Source of the DNA: Bacteroidales bacterium UBA5433
GTDB lineage: Bacteria > Bacteroidota > Bacteroidia > Bacteroidales > UBA932
Reading direction: 5' to 3'
DNA length: 26,094 nt
Assembly: GCA_002427525.1 (NCBI GenBank)
Contig: DIRP01000010.1
Span: 1-26,094, forward strand
Under the pieces are notes generated by a model. The model made no database searches. It was not told the origin of the DNA and saw only the letters and a list, made by a program, of their open reading frames with translations. This document shows positions 1-8,417 of the stretch, piece after piece. The first letter of the stretch is position 1; the number at the start of each line of letters is the position of its first letter. The translations under genes and the position numbers were made by a program.

Positions 1-2
1 TA

Positions 3-1451
3 GTAAATCAGAAAGAGCAATTGAGTAATCCCGATTCGGTAGTGGTTTTTGAAAAAAGGTTAATTGAGAAAAGGTTAATTGATTTTGGTACTTGTCTCCA
101 AGGCATTTCTCCTTCTGATAGACAAAGGGTTGTGAATTTATTTTGGGAATTTAATAACTTACCTGAGTTTTCCTTGAATTTTATGCAAGGGTCATTTACT
201 GACAAAAGTCATTATTGTGGTAAAAGTCAAGTAATTAATTTTAACTTTTTTCAAGAAAATATAAAAGAAATTGGTGGTGCTATTAGAGGAAGAAATGCAT
301 GGGAAAAATTAGGAATTTCTATAATGAAAATGAGTAAACTGCCAATTACTATTTATACAGGTAATTATCACGATGGAAATTCTCATGCATGGATTCCTCA
401 AAAAGAAGAATACTTACTTCCTGTTTATTCTTTTATGGATAGCGAGCTTTTTGTAAATGAATTACGGAATATTGACCAAAAACTTGATGTAACAAATTCC
501 ACAATTGATAAAGTCCCTTTTGACCTCAAGTATTGGCAAAAAGTCGCTGCCGAAAAATATCCCAACGGACTGCCAAAGCCTTATAGCGATGACCCTACGC
601 AGTGGCTATTTCACGGTCATCCTGTTAAGGCAGAGAATGCCCTGCAGGTGGCGGTTGCCCGTTTGCTCGGTTACCGCTGGCCTGCCGAAAGCGACGAGGA
701 GATGGAGCTGAGCGATGAAGCCCGGGAGCTGATAAAACAGGTAAACGAGCTGGAGCTGCCGGTGGATGAAGATGGCATTGTATGCATCCCACCGGTATAT
801 AGCGAACTTCCGGCCGCCGAGCGGCTCAGGCAGTTGTTGCAGCAAGCCTGGGGTGATGTCTGGAACAACAATGTACTGGCAGAGTTACTTGAACAAGCCG
901 GTTCAAAAAAAACCAACCTGGACGATTGGCTGCGCGATGAGTTTTTTGCCAACCACTGCAAGGTGTTCAAAAACCGCCCCTTTATCTGGCATATCTGGGA
1001 TGGACGAAAGGATGGCTTCTCGGCCCTGGTCAACTATCATCAGTTAGATAAGGAAAATCTAAAAAAATTGACCTACACCTACCTTGGCGATTGGATTCGC
1101 CGCTGCGAATCCAAGCTCAAGGCAGGTGAAAGCGGTGCCGATGGTCTGCTTAGTGCGGCGCTTAAGTTGAAGGAGAAGTTAGAATTAATATTAGAGGGTG
1201 AATCACCCTATGATATATTTGTTCGCTGGAAAAAATTGGAAGAACAGCCCATCGGCTGGGATCCCGATCTAAACGACGGGGTTAGGCTAAACATACGCCC
1301 CTTTGTGGAAGCCGGGGTACTTCGCTCACGCTTCAACGTCAAGTGGGGAATCGACAGGGGCAAGAATCCTGCGGGCAGTCCATGGGGTGAGGTGCGCGAT
1401 AATGATCTGCACTTAAGATTAGAGGAAAAAAGAAAAGCAAAGGAGAAATAG
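3..1451 (+). CDS. pglX: PglX-like BREX adenine-specific DNA methyltransferase (Eco57I family), C-terminal part; 5' end outside the window
   Basis: The frame is open from the left edge, so the 482 visible residues are the C-terminal part of a larger protein; a TTG at 21 is not a credible start. The catalytic N-terminal half (NPPY/F motif) is not in view. The visible part resembles the specificity and C-terminal region of large Eco57I-type N6-adenine methylases: a hydrophilic recognition-like segment, then KVAAEKYPNGLPKPY, then WLFHGHPVKAE with QVAVARLLGYRWP, then NRPFIWHIWDGRKDGFSALV, and a C-terminal DGVRLNIRPFVEAGVLR with KWGIDRGKNPAGSPWG. In BREX this enzyme methylates host DNA to mark self. 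The stop is 2 nt before the next gene, and pglZ and brxL follow, which supports the PglX role. Other Eco57I-like enzymes (type IIG, DISARM DrmMI) are the alternative by sequence alone. Base composition shifts sharply near 530 (see findings). Confidence 0.8.
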   Translation, partial: VNQKEQLSNPDSVVVFEKRLIEKRLIDFGTCLQGISPSDRQRVVNLFWEFNNLPEFSLNFMQGSFTDKSHYCGKSQVINFNFFQENIKEIGGAIRGRNAWEKLGISIMKMSKLPITIYTGNYHDGNSHAWIPQKEEYLLPVYSFMDSELFVNELRNIDQKLDVTNSTIDKVPFDLKYWQKVAAEKYPNGLPKPYSDDPTQWLFHGHPVKAENALQVAVARLLGYRWPAESDEEMELSDEARELIKQVNELELPVDEDGIVCIPPVYSELPAAERLRQLLQQAWGDVWNNNVLAELLEQAGSKKTNLDDWLRDEFFANHCKVFKNRPFIWHIWDGRKDGFSALVNYHQLDKENLKKLTYTYLGDWIRRCESKLKAGESGADGLLSAALKLKEKLELILEGESPYDIFVRWKKLEEQPIGWDPDLNDGVRLNIRPFVEAGVLRSRFNVKWGIDRGKNPAGSPWGEVRDNDLHLRLEEKRKAKEK

Positions 1452-1453
1452 CC

Positions 1454-2572
1454 ATGAGTGACAATGCAATAAACCTTCAATTTCAACAGCTCTACGAACT
1501 GATACAAAGTGCGCGTAACAGGGCTTTATTTGCGGTGAACCGTGAACATCTGCAGCTTTATTGGCAGGTTGGGGCTTTTATCCACGGCAGGTTGACGGAA
1601 GAGAACTGGGGTGAAAAGGTGGTGGAGCAATTCTCGGAATGGTTGAATGAAAAAGATCCGACGGTAAAAAATTTTGATCGGAGAAATATCTACCGGATGC
1701 GGGAGTTTTTCCTGGCTTATCATAATGTCCAGTTGGGTTTAGATGAAAATAGCTTATCAATTGTGGGGTCAACAAAACCACAATTACAACAAACTGATAA
1801 TAGGCAGGATAAATTTGTGGTTTCAGTGAAACCACAAATACCCGAAATGCCGAAATGGTTGGAGAAAATTCCGTGGACACACCATATACATATTTTATCC
1901 GCTTGTAAAGAAACCGAAGAAAGGATATTTTATATCCTGCTTACAGAACATGAGAAATATACCGTAAAAGAACTAAGGCGCCAATTAAAAAGTAGTTTGT
2001 ATGAACGACAAAAACTAAGCAGTAAACTACTCGTGCACCTGAACCATCCCAAATCTGAAAAAATCCCGCAGGTTTTTAGGGATCGTTATGTTTTTGAATT
2101 TCTCAATCTCCCTGACACCTTTAGCGAAAATGACTTACAAAAGGCATTGGTCGGCAAATTGAAAAATTTTCTTCTCGAGCTGGGGCGTGATTTTACTTTT
2201 TTGGGTGAAGAGTATCGCCTTACAGTAGGTATGAAAGATTTTCATACCGATTTATTGTTCTTTCACCGCGAATTACAATGCTTGGTAGCATTTGAATTAA
2301 AAACTACGGAATTTGAGCCGGAGTACTTAGGGCAACTAAATTTCTACTTGGAAGCGCTCGACCGCAATGTAAAAAAAACACATGAAAATCCTTCTATTGG
2401 CGTGTTACTATGCAAAACCAAAAATCAGGAAATAGTGGAATATGCTCTGAGCCGTAATATAACTCCTGCCCTGATTGCTGAATATCAAACCCACTTGATT
2501 GATAAAGGCGTTTTGAAAAAATTACTACATGAATGGTCAGAAAACATTGAAAACAACACAGATGAATCTTAA
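1454..2572 (+). CDS. DUF1016 (YhcG-like) PD-(D/E)XK nuclease family protein embedded in the BREX operon
   Basis: The protein has 372 residues, normal for DUF1016/YhcG proteins. The N-terminal half is the helical DUF1016_N region (LYWQVGAFI with WGEKVVEQ and NIYRMREFF), then a polar linker (about residues 95-135), then IPWTHHIHIL. The C-terminal half is the nuclease fold: D266 in FHTDLLFF and E281-L-K283 in VAFELKT fit the D-x(15)-E-x-K metal site, and FEPEYLGQLNFYLEAL follows. The start ATG is 2 nt after the methyltransferase stop, so it is translated from the same mRNA. DUF1016 proteins are known as probable nucleases near restriction-modification genes; a DNA-cleaving effector or accessory role in BREX is inference. 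The linker DNA contains two strong palindromes. Confidence 0.85.
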   Translation: MSDNAINLQFQQLYELIQSARNRALFAVNREHLQLYWQVGAFIHGRLTEENWGEKVVEQFSEWLNEKDPTVKNFDRRNIYRMREFFLAYHNVQLGLDENSLSIVGSTKPQLQQTDNRQDKFVVSVKPQIPEMPKWLEKIPWTHHIHILSACKETEERIFYILLTEHEKYTVKELRRQLKSSLYERQKLSSKLLVHLNHPKSEKIPQVFRDRYVFEFLNLPDTFSENDLQKALVGKLKNFLLELGRDFTFLGEEYRLTVGMKDFHTDLLFFHRELQCLVAFELKTTEFEPEYLGQLNFYLEALDRNVKKTHENPSIGVLLCKTKNQEIVEYALSRNITPALIAEYQTHLIDKGVLKKLLHEWSENIENNTDES

Positions 2573-4868
2573 AGAAAAAATATTAGAAGGTTTTACCAAG
2601 GCTACTGCCCACAACAGCAGTATAATGGTACCGCCTGAGGTAATCCTTTGGCCTGATCCTGAAAGACAGTGGGAATCGGTGATTGAAAAACTCCAAAACG
2701 CTTACGGGGCACTGTTTGTTCTTGGTAACTATTTGCCAGAAAAACTAACCGGTCCTGCGATATGGCTAAAAACAGCCATATCGGGGAAGCTGTCAGATTG
2801 TACTTGGGACAAAACATTAACGCCTGTGATTTATTTACCGGGGATTTCAAAAAGTCAATTGAAGGAAGTTAGCAGCCTCGGCCTTGAGTTACAACCCCTG
2901 GCTGAATATCAATACACCGGGACCTTCTTTAACCAATACAATGGCAAGGAATGGACAATATTGGCATTTCTTATTAACCGGGAAGATGGACTTGGGTTGA
3001 ATATAAAACAGGATAGCAGTACGAAAGAAGCCATCATTAAATCGCTACTTGTTTTTTTCGAAATGGATATTACTGCTTTCTCTGCTCCGGTAATAGATGC
3101 AGAATTTATAAACAGCCTCGTTTTCCCAAATACAATTCCTTCCATCTTGAAATGGATGAGCTTAGGCGATGGGTTTTTAACAGGTATGGAGCCTGCATTA
3201 AAAGAATCCTTTGTTGATATTTGCCAAAGTCGTTATGGTTTTATCCCGGACCATAGAAATATTAAGGATATTGCTCTAAAGTTAGGGAAGCAGGATAATG
3301 CCTGGAAGCATGTCTGGCATTTTTATGCTAATTCACCCGCAAAGTACCCACAAATAGAGCCGCTGCTCAGGGAAGCTAAACCGGATGAGATGGGAACAGG
3401 GATTTTTGGTGTACCTGTTGAAAGTTGGCCACAAATCAACGAGGAACGGGAAACACAACTACGCAATGAATTGGATAATCTGTCAAGAAAAGACTTGGCA
3501 CAAATAAACATTGGCATCAAACAACTTTATGAGCAGCATAAAGAACGGAACAAATGGGTCTGGACAGAACTTGGATATTCACCCCTTATTACAGCACTAG
3601 AATTTTTAAACAGGTTATCTGAAAGTGTAAACAGGCCTTATTCTTCAGTAAGCCTCGATGAAATCATTCAGTTTTATACTTGTGAAGGGTTTTATGCTGA
3701 TACCTGGATGCGTAAGGCCTATGCTGCTGTGAAAACTGAAAAAGATAAATCGGTTATCCGGGAATTGATTCAATTGATTTATAAACCCTGGCTGGAAAAA
3801 ATCACGGAGAAATTCCAGAACCTGATAATCAATAATTTTGAAGCAACCAAACAACAGGTCAAAGCAGAGCACAACACACAGTTTTATCTATTTGTAGATG
3901 CATTCCGTTATGAAATGGCGAAAGAGTACATTTCTTTTTTAGAGAAGCGCAGTATGAAAGTTGAACTCAATCATACATTTGCAGCCATTCCTACTTTAAC
4001 TTCAACAGCAAAAGTAAAAGCCAGTCCGGTTGCAGAAGAGGTAAATACTACCAGTGAGATTAAAGATTTTACGCCCACTTTTAAAACAGGTAAACCTGCC
4101 AATATTGTAAATTTTAGAGTCGAACTTGAAAATAAAGGATTTCAACACAGTATTAAAAATGGGTTTGATCCTGCAAAATCCTATTGGATCGAAATTGGCA
4201 ATATAGATACGCGCGGACATGATGAACAGGCAGAAATGCTCAAAAGAACGGATGAATTATTTGATGAAATCACTGAAGTAATTGACGCAGCCATTGAAGC
4301 AGGAATAGAAGAAATAACAATTGTAACCGATCATGGCTGGTTGATGTTACCGGGTGGTTTGCCATCATCAAAAATTATCAAAGATTTAACAGTTGCCCGC
4401 TGTGGCAGATGTGCATACATAAAGGAAGGCGTTAAGACGGAACTAAATCAGCTCCCCTGGGAGTGGAACCCTTCGGTGTATATTGCTTTTGCTCCGGGCA
4501 TTTCTTTTTTCAGGATCAATGAAGAATACGCACATGGTGGCATCTCGTTACAGGAGTGTATTGTACCTGTAATAAAAATACAAGTAGAAACGGAAGATTT
4601 AATAAACGCAAAAATAGTTTCTCATCGCTGGCTTGGTTTAAGATGCCAGATTGAAACTGAAAATGCTCCTGATGGCTTTTTAATAGACATAAGAACAAAG
4701 TACAATGATGATAAAACTTCAATCGTACTTTCATCTGGCAAGGCAGTTTCAGATAATAAATGCAGTTTGATGGTTGACGACGCTGCCATTGATTCAGCTG
4801 CCTTTATTGTTCTTACCAATGAAGAAGGAAGAATAATTGATAAAATAAACACCTCAATAGGAAGTTAA
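2562..4868 (+). CDS. pglZ: BREX phosphatase-like protein PglZ
   Basis: The ATG at 2562 (MNLKEKILEGF) is preferred over 2529 because it starts directly at the conserved amphipathic N-terminus; it overlaps the preceding gene by 11 nt and gives 768 residues. An N-terminal segment PEVILWPDPERQWESVI with TGPAIWLK is followed by a helical middle and the alkaline-phosphatase superfamily core: D446 in LFVDAFRYEMA, then TRGHDEQAEM, then the D590-H591 pair in TIVTDHGWLML, and later YAHGGISLQECIVPVI. These residues fit a metal-binding PglZ site. PglZ is a core BREX protein acting with the methyltransferase and ATPase components. The N-terminal pattern resembles what I remember as the type 1 PglZ B subtype, but the subtype is not certain. 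The gene lies 3 nt before brxL. Confidence 0.92.
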   Translation: MNLKEKILEGFTKATAHNSSIMVPPEVILWPDPERQWESVIEKLQNAYGALFVLGNYLPEKLTGPAIWLKTAISGKLSDCTWDKTLTPVIYLPGISKSQLKEVSSLGLELQPLAEYQYTGTFFNQYNGKEWTILAFLINREDGLGLNIKQDSSTKEAIIKSLLVFFEMDITAFSAPVIDAEFINSLVFPNTIPSILKWMSLGDGFLTGMEPALKESFVDICQSRYGFIPDHRNIKDIALKLGKQDNAWKHVWHFYANSPAKYPQIEPLLREAKPDEMGTGIFGVPVESWPQINEERETQLRNELDNLSRKDLAQINIGIKQLYEQHKERNKWVWTELGYSPLITALEFLNRLSESVNRPYSSVSLDEIIQFYTCEGFYADTWMRKAYAAVKTEKDKSVIRELIQLIYKPWLEKITEKFQNLIINNFEATKQQVKAEHNTQFYLFVDAFRYEMAKEYISFLEKRSMKVELNHTFAAIPTLTSTAKVKASPVAEEVNTTSEIKDFTPTFKTGKPANIVNFRVELENKGFQHSIKNGFDPAKSYWIEIGNIDTRGHDEQAEMLKRTDELFDEITEVIDAAIEAGIEEITIVTDHGWLMLPGGLPSSKIIKDLTVARCGRCAYIKEGVKTELNQLPWEWNPSVYIAFAPGISFFRINEEYAHGGISLQECIVPVIKIQVETEDLINAKIVSHRWLGLRCQIETENAPDGFLIDIRTKYNDDKTSIVLSSGKAVSDNKCSLMVDDAAIDSAAFIVLTNEEGRIIDKINTSIGS

Positions 4869-4871
4869 CAT

Positions 4872-6917
4872 ATGAAACTTGATAACATTGATAAAATTGC
4901 GGCCCAAGCATTTGAGGGTTATATTGTTAGGAAAGACCTTTTGGAGCAATTCAGGAAAACCTATCCCGTACCAACCTATGTCATTGAATTTCTTTTGGGC
5001 AGGTATTGTGCAACGGTTAACCCTAAAGAAATTGAGGAGGGACTTGAAGTTGTAAAACGTCAATTACAGGACAGAACGGTACGCCCGGGAGAGGAAGAGT
5101 TTTTTAAGTCCAAAGCAAGAGAGGAGGGTTTGATTAGAATTATTGATATCATCACTGCTAAACTTGATTCAAAAACAGATAGCTATATTGCCACATTACC
5201 CAGTTTACGGTTGAATAATGTGCGAATTTCTCCTGAAATGGTTAATGAAAATGACCGCATGCTTACAGGAGGTTTTTACGCTGAAGTTGAATTGGAGTAT
5301 GATGCAGCTATTGCCCAGGAAAGCAATGGACGACCGTTCGGCATAGCCGGATTAAGGCCCATACAATTGTCGCAGCGCAATGTGCTTGATATTTTGAAAA
5401 ATGGCCGAAAGTTTTTCTCGTTAAATGAATGGAAAGATTTTTTAATTCGTAGTATAGGTATAGAACCTTCTGCCTTATCTGAAAAAGCAAAAAACGTTTT
5501 GTTTGTTAGAATGGTGGCTTTTGTTGAAAGAAATTATAACATGGTTGAACTGGGTCCCCGTGGTACCGGAAAATCTCATCTTTACCAGCAAATATCTCCA
5601 TATTCTCACCTTGTTTCCGGTGGCAAAACAACAGTTGCGAAAATGTTTGTCAACATGTCAAATGGGGAGCGCGGTTTGGTGTGTAAATATGATGTAGTAT
5701 GTTTTGACGAAATATCCGGAGTATCTTTTGACCAAAAAGATGGTGTTAACATCATGAAAGGTTACATGGAGAGCGGTGAGTTCAGTCGTGGAAAGGAACC
5801 CATCCGTGCAGATGGTGGAATTGTAATGGTGGGAAATTTTGATGTAGATGTTGAGCACCAGCAAAGAATAGGACATTTATTCGGCCCTTTGCCTCCCGAA
5901 ATGCGCGATGACACTGCATTTATGGACAGGATTCATGCATTTGTGCCAGGTTGGGACTTCCCCAAAATGGATAAGACATATCTCACAAATCACTTCGGCT
6001 TGGTAAGCGATTTTCTAGCAGAATGCTGGACAAGACTTAGAGATGTAAGCCGGCTTTCTTCGGTATTAACAAGACTTGATTATGGTGGCGCTTTAAGCGG
6101 TAGAGATACCGCCGGTGTTAATAAAACGCTGAATGGATTATTGAAGTTAATGCAACCTGATCATGAAGAACCCATTTCTGATGAATTGCTTGAGTGGGCA
6201 GTAAAAGTAGCATTGGAATATAGGAGAAGAGTAAAAGAACAGCAAAAAAGAATAGGGACTGCCGAGTTCAGAAACACGCACTTTAGTTACAGAATAGGGG
6301 AAGATGGTGTTGAAACTTTTGTTTCTACTCCTGAGTTGCATAGTGAAAGTACAATAACTGAAGATCCCCAGCCTCCGGGGCAGGTATGGTCAATAAACTT
6401 AGGAGGTTTAGATGATAATGCCGGTCTCTATAAAATAGAAGTAAACACAAATCAGGGCAGTGGGGTAAAAGTCTTGAACAGGCCTGTACCTCCACAGTTT
6501 CAGGAAAGTGTAAGATATGCAGAGCAAAATCTATACAGCAAATCAAAATTGCTTATTGGTGATCGCGATCCAAGAGGGCATGAGTTTTCGATACAGCTAA
6601 GATCATTTGACACATCAAAAACCGGCAATGGTTTGGGTATGGCTGTTTTGATTTCTTTATGCAGTGCCTTACTGGAACGTAGTATAAAAGGGGGGATGGT
6701 AGTTGTTGGTCAATTAAATTTAGGCGGCTCAATAGATATCATCTATAACGCTGTTAACCTTGTTGAACTAGCTGTGGAAAAAGGAGCCACTGCTATTTTA
6801 GTTCCAATAAATGCACGAAAACAATTGAATGATTTATCAGATGATATGATTACAAAAATAAGCATCCTTTATTATAATGATTTAAAAGACTGCTTATTAA
6901 AAGCTCTGATGGAGTAA
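4872..6917 (+). CDS. brxL: BREX AAA+/Lon-like protein BrxL
   Basis: The protein has 681 residues, typical of BrxL. After an N-terminal helical and beta region comes an AAA+ core with Walker A GPRGTGKS at 228-235, Walker B VVCFDEISG (D279-E280) and a following GGIVMVGNFD strand, then PPEMRDDTAFMDRIHAFVPGW, which is highly characteristic. The last 150 or so residues have a Lon-protease-like fold (TGNGLGMAVLISLCSALLER, GGSIDIIYNAVNLVELA, KGATAILVPINARKQL). BrxL forms ring assemblies on DNA in type 1 BREX and is needed for phage exclusion in some systems. The combination of BrxL with PglZ and a PglX-like enzyme indicates BREX type 1 (type 4 also has BrxL but lacks PglX). It is the last gene of the operon, and the base composition becomes more GC-rich after its stop. 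Confidence 0.93.
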   Translation: MKLDNIDKIAAQAFEGYIVRKDLLEQFRKTYPVPTYVIEFLLGRYCATVNPKEIEEGLEVVKRQLQDRTVRPGEEEFFKSKAREEGLIRIIDIITAKLDSKTDSYIATLPSLRLNNVRISPEMVNENDRMLTGGFYAEVELEYDAAIAQESNGRPFGIAGLRPIQLSQRNVLDILKNGRKFFSLNEWKDFLIRSIGIEPSALSEKAKNVLFVRMVAFVERNYNMVELGPRGTGKSHLYQQISPYSHLVSGGKTTVAKMFVNMSNGERGLVCKYDVVCFDEISGVSFDQKDGVNIMKGYMESGEFSRGKEPIRADGGIVMVGNFDVDVEHQQRIGHLFGPLPPEMRDDTAFMDRIHAFVPGWDFPKMDKTYLTNHFGLVSDFLAECWTRLRDVSRLSSVLTRLDYGGALSGRDTAGVNKTLNGLLKLMQPDHEEPISDELLEWAVKVALEYRRRVKEQQKRIGTAEFRNTHFSYRIGEDGVETFVSTPELHSESTITEDPQPPGQVWSINLGGLDDNAGLYKIEVNTNQGSGVKVLNRPVPPQFQESVRYAEQNLYSKSKLLIGDRDPRGHEFSIQLRSFDTSKTGNGLGMAVLISLCSALLERSIKGGMVVVGQLNLGGSIDIIYNAVNLVELAVEKGATAILVPINARKQLNDLSDDMITKISILYYNDLKDCLLKALME

Positions 6918-6980
6918 TCAATATTATTCTCTCAAAGTATGCGTCACATCCGGAACAAGGGGATGCCTCGGCTTTCAAAA

Positions 6981-6998
6981 CCGGTTGTTTGCAACCGG
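6981..6998. terminator. Hairpin between convergent brxL and anti-sigma/OMP genes
   Basis: A perfect 7-bp stem CCGGTTG/CAACCGG with a TTTG loop lies 63 nt after the brxL stop, in the gap between convergent genes. It has no clear U-tract on either side, so it is a weak or factor-assisted terminator at best. A shorter, bulged stem (GCATGCCC/GGGATGC, about 7001-7025) follows. The rest of 6918-7061 shows no gene. Confidence 0.35.
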
Positions 6999-7061
6999 AA
7001 GCATGCCCGGTTCTGAAGGGATGCAGCAGGGTGCAGCAGGGTGGCAATTGAGTGCGACGCA

Positions 7062-8417
7062 TTAGATCCGGAACCGGATGCCGACTTCCATTTTGAACTG
7101 GGTGGGTTGAATGGTGCGGATGCTCTTGGGTTGGTTGTTTTCAAAGTAGTGGGAGACAGAGGGTTCAATATAGATACCCATCAGATCAGACCATTTGTAC
7201 TCAATACCCAGGCCTCCGTACAAAGACCATTGAAATCCGCTTACCGGGCTGAATTGGCGGGTGGACACGTCGTTAAGCCGGCACATATATTCATCGGCTA
7301 CCGCCCGGTCAACGGCTCCTCCTCCCACAGCGTAAACAGTAAGGGATTGGGTGTTGACGACCCGCAGATAGACACCTATGGGGATGCCAATGTAGTGTGT
7401 ATTCTGGTTTACGATGTAAGACTTATCTGCCGTATGCACCTGATACTCGCCACGTAGCAGCGTATAGGTAAGCGAAAAACCTACGGACAGCCATTTGTTG
7501 ATCTCTTTCTGTACGTTAATGCCTGCCGACATGGGGGTCGAGAAATGGGCCGAGATGCGGTTCATGTCATCTTCGCCAAACTGAGGGGCCATGTAGTCCG
7601 GAATACCCAGGTTGGAGAGGTCGCTGGCTGCCAGGCTCAGCGGCGTTTCCCATTTGGAGGTATAGGTGGAAGGCGTGAAAAGATAGGTGCCGTTTATGGC
7701 TCCCTGGTATGAAAAGTTGGCTGCCGTGATCCATTTTTTGTTGGTACGGGAGGGTTTGACGAGGTCTGCAGGAAACAGGCCGGTTAATGCCTGATCCTGT
7801 GTTCTTGAGCCTTTTGTAGCTTTTTCTACATCTGTTGCTCCAAATTTTAGTTCTGTTGCCGCCAGTTCAAACTCTGCTGCAGCCAGTTCAAGTTCTGTCG
7901 CTGCCGGCCAAAGTTCTGTGGCTACTTGCTTTGGATCTGCAGCAGCCGGTTTAGGGAGGGGAGTCAAGGTTTGCATCCGCACTACTTCTGATACCTTGGG
8001 TACTTTGGAGGCAGTACGCAATAAGTCAAGCCTGGCTTGTGAATACATATGGGGGATGTCTTTTTTGCTAAAGGAAACATCCACACCTGCCGGTAATTGG
8101 ATAATTCTGCACGTATCTGTAGGGGGTGAAGACAACCGTCCTGAAAAGGGAACAAAAAGAATTAAAAATAGCAGTAAAACAGCAGCAGCGGCAACGGCAG
8201 CAGCCGGGATTGTCCACCTTCTGCGACGTCTTAAGGCTTCGCGCCGAGCCATACGCAGGGCTAGTGCTTCCCAGTTGCCTGTTTCTTCCGGAACTGTAAA
8301 GTGGTACAGCTTTTCCCGGACCATTCTGTCAAATAAAAGGTCCTCCTTGCCTGACAAGTGGTTGTTGCCAGCCGGGCCGTTGTTGTTTTTGTTCCTGTGT
8401 TGTTGATCGTTATTCAT
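7062..8417 (-). CDS. Anti-sigma-like membrane protein with C-terminal outer-membrane beta-barrel-like domain
   Basis: The protein has 451 residues. Residues 1-66 are a polar cytoplasmic region ending in RRRRR, with an ETGNWEALALRM segment like the sigma-binding ends of Bacteroidota anti-sigma factors. One transmembrane helix runs from about 69 to 90 (Ala/Leu-rich). Residues about 100-230 are a periplasmic linker with five degenerate heptads at 166-200 (VATELWP, AATELEL, AAAEFEL, AATELKF, GATDVEK). From about 225 the sequence alternates in beta-barrel fashion (aromatic-rich NFSYQGAINGTYLF, YVGIP-like strands, end KMEVGIRFRI with a terminal hydrophobic residue). It is the third gene of the sigma-lipoprotein operon and overlaps the lipoprotein gene by 8 nt. 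The role is inferred: it holds the ECF sigma at the inner membrane and senses the envelope. Confidence 0.75.
   Translation of the reverse strand: MNNDQQHRNKNNNGPAGNNHLSGKEDLLFDRMVREKLYHFTVPEETGNWEALALRMARREALRRRRRWTIPAAAVAAAAVLLLFLILFVPFSGRLSSPPTDTCRIIQLPAGVDVSFSKKDIPHMYSQARLDLLRTASKVPKVSEVVRMQTLTPLPKPAAADPKQVATELWPAATELELAAAEFELAATELKFGATDVEKATKGSRTQDQALTGLFPADLVKPSRTNKKWITAANFSYQGAINGTYLFTPSTYTSKWETPLSLAASDLSNLGIPDYMAPQFGEDDMNRISAHFSTPMSAGINVQKEINKWLSVGFSLTYTLLRGEYQVHTADKSYIVNQNTHYIGIPIGVYLRVVNTQSLTVYAVGGGAVDRAVADEYMCRLNDVSTRQFSPVSGFQWSLYGGLGIEYKWSDLMGIYIEPSVSHYFENNQPKSIRTIQPTQFKMEVGIRFRI
7818..7922 (-). repeat. Five degenerate 21-bp repeats inside the anti-sigma/OMP gene
   Basis: This stretch encodes five successive heptads of the pattern A-A-T-E-L-x-x. 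On the + strand the units appear as variants of CCAGTTCAAGTTCTGTCGCTG, each 21 nt and in frame. They lie in the periplasmic linker between the transmembrane helix and the barrel-like domain. Confidence 0.75.

Noticed and set aside
1..6917. DISARM instead of BREX
   Set aside because: The Eco57I-like C-terminus could fit DrmMI, but PglZ and BrxL are BREX hallmarks and no DrmA/B/C gene is seen.
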